DNA of 10,679 bases from Bacteroidales bacterium (GTDB taxonomy: Bacteria; Bacteroidota; Bacteroidia; Bacteroidales; UBA7960). The notes beneath the pieces were generated by a model. The model saw only the letters and a list, made by a program, of their open reading frames with translations. It did no database searches and had not been told where the DNA came from. The stretch covers positions 1 to 10,679 of the forward strand of contig DMJL01000037.1 of assembly GCA_003451785.1 (NCBI GenBank), written 5' to 3'. Within the stretch, counting starts at the first letter, position 1. Every line of letters begins with the position of its first letter. This document shows positions 7,284-10,679 of this stretch, in pieces. Position numbers and translations under genes: made by a program.

Positions 7284-7314
7284 ACCTCCCCCCTACCCTC
7301 TCCAAAAGGGAGGT
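7284..7314. repeat. CCTCCC/GGGAGG inverted repeat
   Basis: ACCTCCC (7284-7290) and GGGAGGT (7308-7314) are perfect 7-bp inverted arms around a pyrimidine-rich centre that contains CCCTCTCCAAAA. This composition resembles short intergenic palindromes that recur in many Bacteroidota genomes, but copy number cannot be seen from one window. Confidence 0.45.
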
Positions 7315-7349
7315 AAAGTAATTAAGCAAAAAATGTCGAAGGGCAACAA

Positions 7350-7429
7350 TTACAAAATTTCAACGATTACAACCACTACAACGCCTACAACAATTAAAAC
7401 CCTTACAACACCTACAACGATTACCACCC
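7350..7429. repeat. 9-bp tandem repeat array, consensus YTACAACNN
   Basis: Seven consecutive 9-base units run from 7367 to 7429: TTACAACCA, CTACAACGC, CTACAACAA, TTAAAACCC, TTACAACAC, CTACAACGA, TTACCACCC. Two more degenerate units precede them (7350-7366, one of them 8 bases). The + strand is nearly free of G here. The repeat can be read as a Thr-rich frame, but no protein family supports that reading. The array ends about 160 bases before the exosortase-like gene. Confidence 0.75.
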
Positions 7430-7559
7430 ATCCCCCAAGTATGCTCCAATCGCATCTAACGGTTCATTCCGCGCATTCCCTTCACAAAAACTTTATTTTA
7501 GCAAAACAAAAAAATAACACCAATCCTTAAAAAGATGCTGTTAATGTAAAATTCTACTG

Positions 7560-7567
7560 TAATTTTG
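7560..7567 (+). promoter_or_regulatory. Putative -7 promoter element for the exosortase-like gene
   Basis: TAATTTTG is an exact TAnnTTTG match. A transcription start about 7 bases further on would leave a leader of roughly 15 bases before the ATG at 7589. The TTG inside this element (7565) is in frame with the gene and could be mistaken for its start. No clear -33 element is seen. Confidence 0.45.
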
Positions 7568-7588
7568 AAAATAATTAAGATTCTGCGC

Positions 7589-8188
7589 ATGGTTTCCTTT
7601 CTATCCTTTAAAGGCAAAGGCACAAAATGGAAGTTGCCCGAAGCAGTGCAGCCTGCCAAAGATGTTATTTACTTTTTAGTGCTGCTGTTTTCGTTTCATT
7701 TCCTATACTTGGGCTGGTCTAAGGGGCTGGGGTTTTTTCCTATTGCCGATGCCATTGATTGGTTGTTTGTAACCGTTGCACAAGTTCTATTGGAGCAAAG
7801 TCTTGCAGTGTTGGCATTCTTGGGTGTAGAAACCTATCAAAGGGGAGCTATGCTGTTTATCCATCAGATGCAAAGCTGGGTAACTGTTGCGCCCGAATGC
7901 ATCACCTTCAAACAATGGCTGCATTGGATTGTGATCATGGTGTTTTTCCCCGGACCCCTAAAACACAAACTATGGTATGTGCCGGTTGGAATTATAATCA
8001 TACACATTACAAACTTGGTGCGCATTGTGGGTCTATTGCTCATACAAATTCCCTTTCCAGGAATGTTTCATTTCTTTCACGACTACATTTTCAAAACCCT
8101 GTTTTATGCCGTGATTTTTGCAATGTGGCTTATTTGGAACGAGAAAATTCGTAAAAGCCAAAAACCAATTCATCCAGCTAAGCCATAG
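7589..8188 (+). CDS. Exosortase/archaeosortase family membrane protein
   Basis: This 199-residue polytopic protein carries the invariant triad of the exosortase/archaeosortase family: C104 in VAPECITFKQW, R145 in ITNLVRIVGLL and H164 in FFHDYIFK. Family members are membrane transpeptidase-like enzymes that cut C-terminal sorting signals (PEP-CTERM-like: short motif, membrane helix, basic tail) and probably attach the substrate to a lipid or glycan carrier. Hydrophobic segments lie at about 25-45, 58-80, 110-122, 128-152 and 166-184, with a basic C-terminal tail. The small size matches single-domain Bacteroidota members rather than EpsI-fused proteobacterial ones. I chose ATG 7589 over the in-frame TTG at 7565 because that TTG lies in a promoter-like element. 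No polysaccharide genes are visible nearby; the next gene encodes a huge secreted protein, a candidate substrate. I cannot assign an Xrt subfamily. Confidence 0.82.
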   Translation: MVSFLSFKGKGTKWKLPEAVQPAKDVIYFLVLLFSFHFLYLGWSKGLGFFPIADAIDWLFVTVAQVLLEQSLAVLAFLGVETYQRGAMLFIHQMQSWVTVAPECITFKQWLHWIVIMVFFPGPLKHKLWYVPVGIIIIHITNLVRIVGLLLIQIPFPGMFHFFHDYIFKTLFYAVIFAMWLIWNEKIRKSQKPIHPAKP

Positions 8189-8272
8189 GGCAACGCAGCT
8201 AACCCATTGAAACCCCATAATTCCAAATTAAACCAAAGAAGCACAAAAGCATCCAACAATAGTAATTCCACA

Positions 8273-8307
8273 TCCTGTTTTACACAGCAGAAGGTGTCAA
8301 AACAGGA
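8273..8307. repeat. Strong stem-loop after the exosortase-like gene
   Basis: TCCTGTTTT pairs with AAAACAGGA, then ACAC pairs with GTGT after a single C bulge, around an AGCAGAAG loop. That gives 13 pairs. There is no T run after it, so intrinsic termination is unlikely. An RNA processing site, an mRNA-stabilising hairpin or a protein-binding site are possible. Confidence 0.6.
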
Positions 8308-8393
8308 AGTTAAAGTTGCAAAAATATTGTCTTAACCAAAACCACCCTTATGACAAGAACACACCCCAAAGCATTTAAAAATCAACAAAAATG

Positions 8394-8413
8394 GTGCATT
8401 TAGCTTGATGCAC
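8394..8413. repeat. Short inverted repeat upstream of the secreted-protein gene
   Basis: GTGCAT (8394-8399) and ATGCAC (8408-8413) are perfect arms with an 8-base spacer. They lie about 70-90 bases before the start of the large gene, a position suitable for an operator. CTTGATG occurs twice, 9 bases apart, at its right edge. Confidence 0.4.
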
Positions 8414-8484
8414 TTGATGATAATTTACCCTGCAAAACGAAAGAAAACTTTAATCTCTTTAATCCCACGAAATTATTATCCACA

Positions 8485-10679
8485 ATGAAAAAACTATTAC
8501 TTTTTTTAATTATCCCCCTTATAACAGCCTTAGGGGCTTGGGGGCAAACAACCTACACTTGGTTTGGCGGAGCAAGTGGAGATTGGACAACCGCAACTAA
8601 TTGGACACCAACAAGAACCACTCCAGCTAACAACGATATTTTGCAATTCAATCACGGTGCTGCAGTAACAGTAACTGCTGTTCCTACACAAACCATTGCA
8701 AGATTATTGGTAAGCAACAATACTCCAGTTACACTTCAAGCAGGTGCTGCTGTTACGCTAACCATAGCTGGAGATGCTGGCACCGATTTGATAGTAGAGG
8801 TTGGTTCGGAGTTGAATCTCACCGGAAGCAATGCACTAAGTGTTACTTTGGGTGCTACAGCCACAGGCTCTATTAGTGGCTCCATGACTTTGGCAGGAGC
8901 AGCTCATCGTTTAAACTCAGGTATTGCTAATGGTATTACTTTTAACTCAGGCAGCCAGTTTACCACCGGAACCGGTTTTACAGGAAATCCGTTTGGAACT
9001 ACTCCTTTAAATTCTGTAATTTTTGCATCAGGCTCAACTTATAATCATAATTCAGGTAGTAATCCCTTTGGAGCTGCGCAACCCTTAAGTGTTGTAGTGT
9101 TTCAAACAGGTAGTTTGTATAGACATCTAACTTCTGGTGCACCAGCATTCAGCGGCAGAACTTATTCCAATTTTGAGTTAAATTTTTCAGGAGCGATTTC
9201 ACCAGTAGCGACTGCATCTGTGTCCATTGATAATTTAATAATTAGTGTGGGTACACTCAACTTTAATACGACCGGCACACCGGGTCATGCTATCAAAGGC
9301 AATATTACAGTTGCTGCAGGTGCTACTTTGAATTTTGCTCCGTCAATTGCTGGTACTGTAAATTTGAGTGGCACTACTACGCAAACCATTTCTGGTGCTG
9401 GAACTATCACTGCTGGGGCATTTTCCACATTGAACATTAACAACACTGCCGGGGTAGTGCTCGACAATACAGCTTTGCTGCATAATGTTACCATTCCTGC
9501 CGCTAGCGCACTTACTGTCAATCCTACCCGCACCCTTAACATCACAGGCACCCTTACCGCTGCTGGCACCCTCACCAACAATGCCGGCAATAGCGGTCTG
9601 GTGCTTCGCAGCGGCGCATCGCTAATACATAGCACTGCCAATATATCAGCTACCATGGAGCGAAACATACCAAGCGACAATGGATGGCGTTTTATCAGTT
9701 CGCCTGTGGTAGCACAACCCATTCGACCCGGTTTTGTGCCTAATGTAGCCACACTTCCCACCGATTTCGATTTCTTTAGGTTTGACCAATCCCAAGCCAC
9801 ACACCCTTGGATAAATATAAGGGCAGCTGGCAACGCCTTGAATACTGGCTTTGAAACAAATTTTGCTCCCGGTCGCGGTTATCTGGTACAGTACGGAGCT
9901 ACATACGCCACCTTGCGGAGTTTTGCAGGCACTCTAAACCAAGGGAGCATTGTTGATTCATTGACGCGTACCACTGGTCCCACATGGGCTGGTTGGAACT
10001 TGTTGGGCAATCCCTATCCGAGTGCGATAGACTGGAACCTTGCGGTTCGTACTGCGTTTGCAGATAATTTTGCCTACATATATAATCCATTATTAGGTGG
10101 TGGTGGTGGATACGAAACCGTAAACGGTGCAACTCCGGGAGCTTTAATCGCTCCTAACCAAGGATTTTTCGTTTTAGCAAGTACTGCAGGCACCTTCACC
10201 TTCACAAACGCCATGCGCACATCCGGTGCAGTGGCTTTCAAGAGCCAACCTATTGTGGAAAACATGGTACTACGGCTTTCGCAAGGCAACTTATACAACC
10301 AAACCACCTTAGCCCTTGTAAACGATAGCCGTTGGGAACGCGATCGAAACGATGCGTTGAAGTTTTTCAGCTTCAACTCGGCAATGCCTCAGCTTTTCTC
10401 GCAATCTGCAGATCAAGTGCAATTGGCTGTAAACAGCGTGCCGCTGGTGAATCAAAGTTCGGAATTTACCTTGGGCTTGCGCGCTCCTGCCACAGGGCAA
10501 TATACCCTATCGTTGCAAACCAGCAATGGGGTATTTGCACAAGGCGATGTGTTTGTTAGAGACCTGCTCACCGGAGCTGTGCACAACTTGCGGCAGAACC
10601 CGCAATTTGCCTTCCATGCTACCCAAGGCGACCATGCAGCAAGGTTTAAGGTGAGTTTCACTCAGCCCACAACCGTTGG
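8485..10679 (+). CDS. Very large secreted surface protein, N-terminal part (runs off the window)
   Basis: The frame stays open for 731 codons to the window edge, so the C-terminus is missing. Residues 1-20 form a signal peptide (MKKLLLFLIIPLITALGAWG) with likely cleavage before Q21, typical of Bacteroidota. The mature start TYTWFGGASGDWTTATNW is common in Bacteroidota cell-surface proteins. Residues about 25-390 are Gly/Ser/Thr/Asn-rich and probably beta-helical. They include at least two 26-27 residue repeats starting at G156 and G183, with a third partial copy at G209 (GSxY/F...NPFG...VxF). From about 390 come ERNIPSDNGWRFISSPV (GW at 400-401), GRGYLVQY and GWNLLGNPYPSAIDWN (503-518), the usual prelude to a T9SS C-terminal sorting domain. 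The exosortase-like gene upstream suggests an alternative anchoring route. No enzymatic domain is seen; adhesion or a surface-layer role is a guess. Confidence 0.85.
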   Translation, partial: MKKLLLFLIIPLITALGAWGQTTYTWFGGASGDWTTATNWTPTRTTPANNDILQFNHGAAVTVTAVPTQTIARLLVSNNTPVTLQAGAAVTLTIAGDAGTDLIVEVGSELNLTGSNALSVTLGATATGSISGSMTLAGAAHRLNSGIANGITFNSGSQFTTGTGFTGNPFGTTPLNSVIFASGSTYNHNSGSNPFGAAQPLSVVVFQTGSLYRHLTSGAPAFSGRTYSNFELNFSGAISPVATASVSIDNLIISVGTLNFNTTGTPGHAIKGNITVAAGATLNFAPSIAGTVNLSGTTTQTISGAGTITAGAFSTLNINNTAGVVLDNTALLHNVTIPAASALTVNPTRTLNITGTLTAAGTLTNNAGNSGLVLRSGASLIHSTANISATMERNIPSDNGWRFISSPVVAQPIRPGFVPNVATLPTDFDFFRFDQSQATHPWINIRAAGNALNTGFETNFAPGRGYLVQYGATYATLRSFAGTLNQGSIVDSLTRTTGPTWAGWNLLGNPYPSAIDWNLAVRTAFADNFAYIYNPLLGGGGGYETVNGATPGALIAPNQGFFVLASTAGTFTFTNAMRTSGAVAFKSQPIVENMVLRLSQGNLYNQTTLALVNDSRWERDRNDALKFFSFNSAMPQLFSQSADQVQLAVNSVPLVNQSSEFTLGLRAPATGQYTLSLQTSNGVFAQGDVFVRDLLTGAVHNLRQNPQFAFHATQGDHAARFKVSFTQPTTV

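Larger units (their letters stand above)
6998..7588. other. Gene-poor stretch with repeats
   Basis: About 590 bases without a convincing gene. In order they hold a TTTTGCAAAA palindrome (7030-7039), a long hairpin (7146-7175), a CCTCCC/GGGAGG inverted repeat (7284-7314), a 9-base tandem array (7350-7429), and a promoter-like element (7560-7567) just before the exosortase-like gene. Two overlapping reverse-strand frames of 67-69 codons at 6971-7188 show no family I recognise. Confidence 0.55.
8189..8484. other. Spacer between exosortase-like gene and large secreted-protein gene
   Basis: These 296 AT-rich bases contain no gene I can support. They hold two stem-loops (8273-8307 and 8394-8413), a CTTGATG direct repeat (8404-8410 and 8413-8419) and a CTTTAATC repeat shortly before the next start. 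No exact TAnnTTTG promoter element or T-tailed terminator is visible, so cotranscription with the exosortase-like gene is possible. Confidence 0.5.

Noticed and set aside
7350..7429. CRISPR array
   Set aside because: The units are 9 bases with no unique spacers, and no cas gene is present.
7333..7530. 65-codon + strand frame, Thr-rich, starting MSKGNNYKIS
   Set aside because: Most of it is the 9-bp tandem array read in frame. It has no family resemblance, signal peptide or ordered segment, and its tail is low complexity. I annotate the repeat instead, though a decayed gene is not excluded.
7565..7588. TTG start extending the exosortase-like gene by eight residues
   Set aside because: The TTG lies within an exact TAnnTTTG promoter-like element, so it is probably not in the transcript.
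9285..9833. 182-codon reverse-strand frame
   Set aside because: It is antisense to the large secreted-protein gene. Its Val/Ala/Pro-rich composition follows from the Thr/Gly/Asn-rich sense codons.

Overview
The window looks like chromosomal DNA of a Bacteroidota bacterium, probably class Bacteroidia in the broad sense; I cannot fix the order or genus. The signs are: TAnnTTTG-type -7 promoter elements, starts without clear Shine-Dalgarno sequences, a TonB with a polyproline and acidic linker, an RprX/RprY-like two-component pair, and a very large secreted protein of the kind exported by type IX secretion (T9SS). All recognisable genes are on the + strand.

Bases 1-1780 form a compact group: gcvH (lipoyl carrier of glycine cleavage), a small VanZ-like membrane protein that begins 10 bases after the gcvH stop, and a TonB energy transducer. 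Two tandem intrinsic terminators close the group. Bases 1776-2119 are a non-coding leader with a promoter-like element and inverted repeats. They precede a membrane histidine kinase (2120-3736) and its OmpR-family response regulator (3764-4468), which resemble Bacteroides RprX/RprY.

Bases 4662-6141 encode both subunits of exonuclease VII (xseA and xseB, overlapping by 11 bases). A short-chain dehydrogenase with intact cofactor and catalytic motifs follows (6197-6997). About 590 bases without a convincing gene come next. They hold a long hairpin, a CCTCCC/GGGAGG inverted repeat and a 9-base tandem repeat array.

The last third holds a small polytopic protein with the Cys/Arg/His triad of the exosortase/archaeosortase family (7589-8188), a 296-base spacer with two stem-loops, and then a very large open frame from 8485 that leaves the window without a stop. 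That protein has a signal peptide, Gly/Ser/Thr/Asn-rich beta-repeat sequence and the GWxxxSSP and GWNLLGNPYPSxIDW motifs of Bacteroidota surface proteins. A membrane transpeptidase-like sorting enzyme next to a huge secreted protein is the most interesting part of the window. Whether the protein is its substrate or an ordinary T9SS cargo depends on a C-terminus that lies outside the window.
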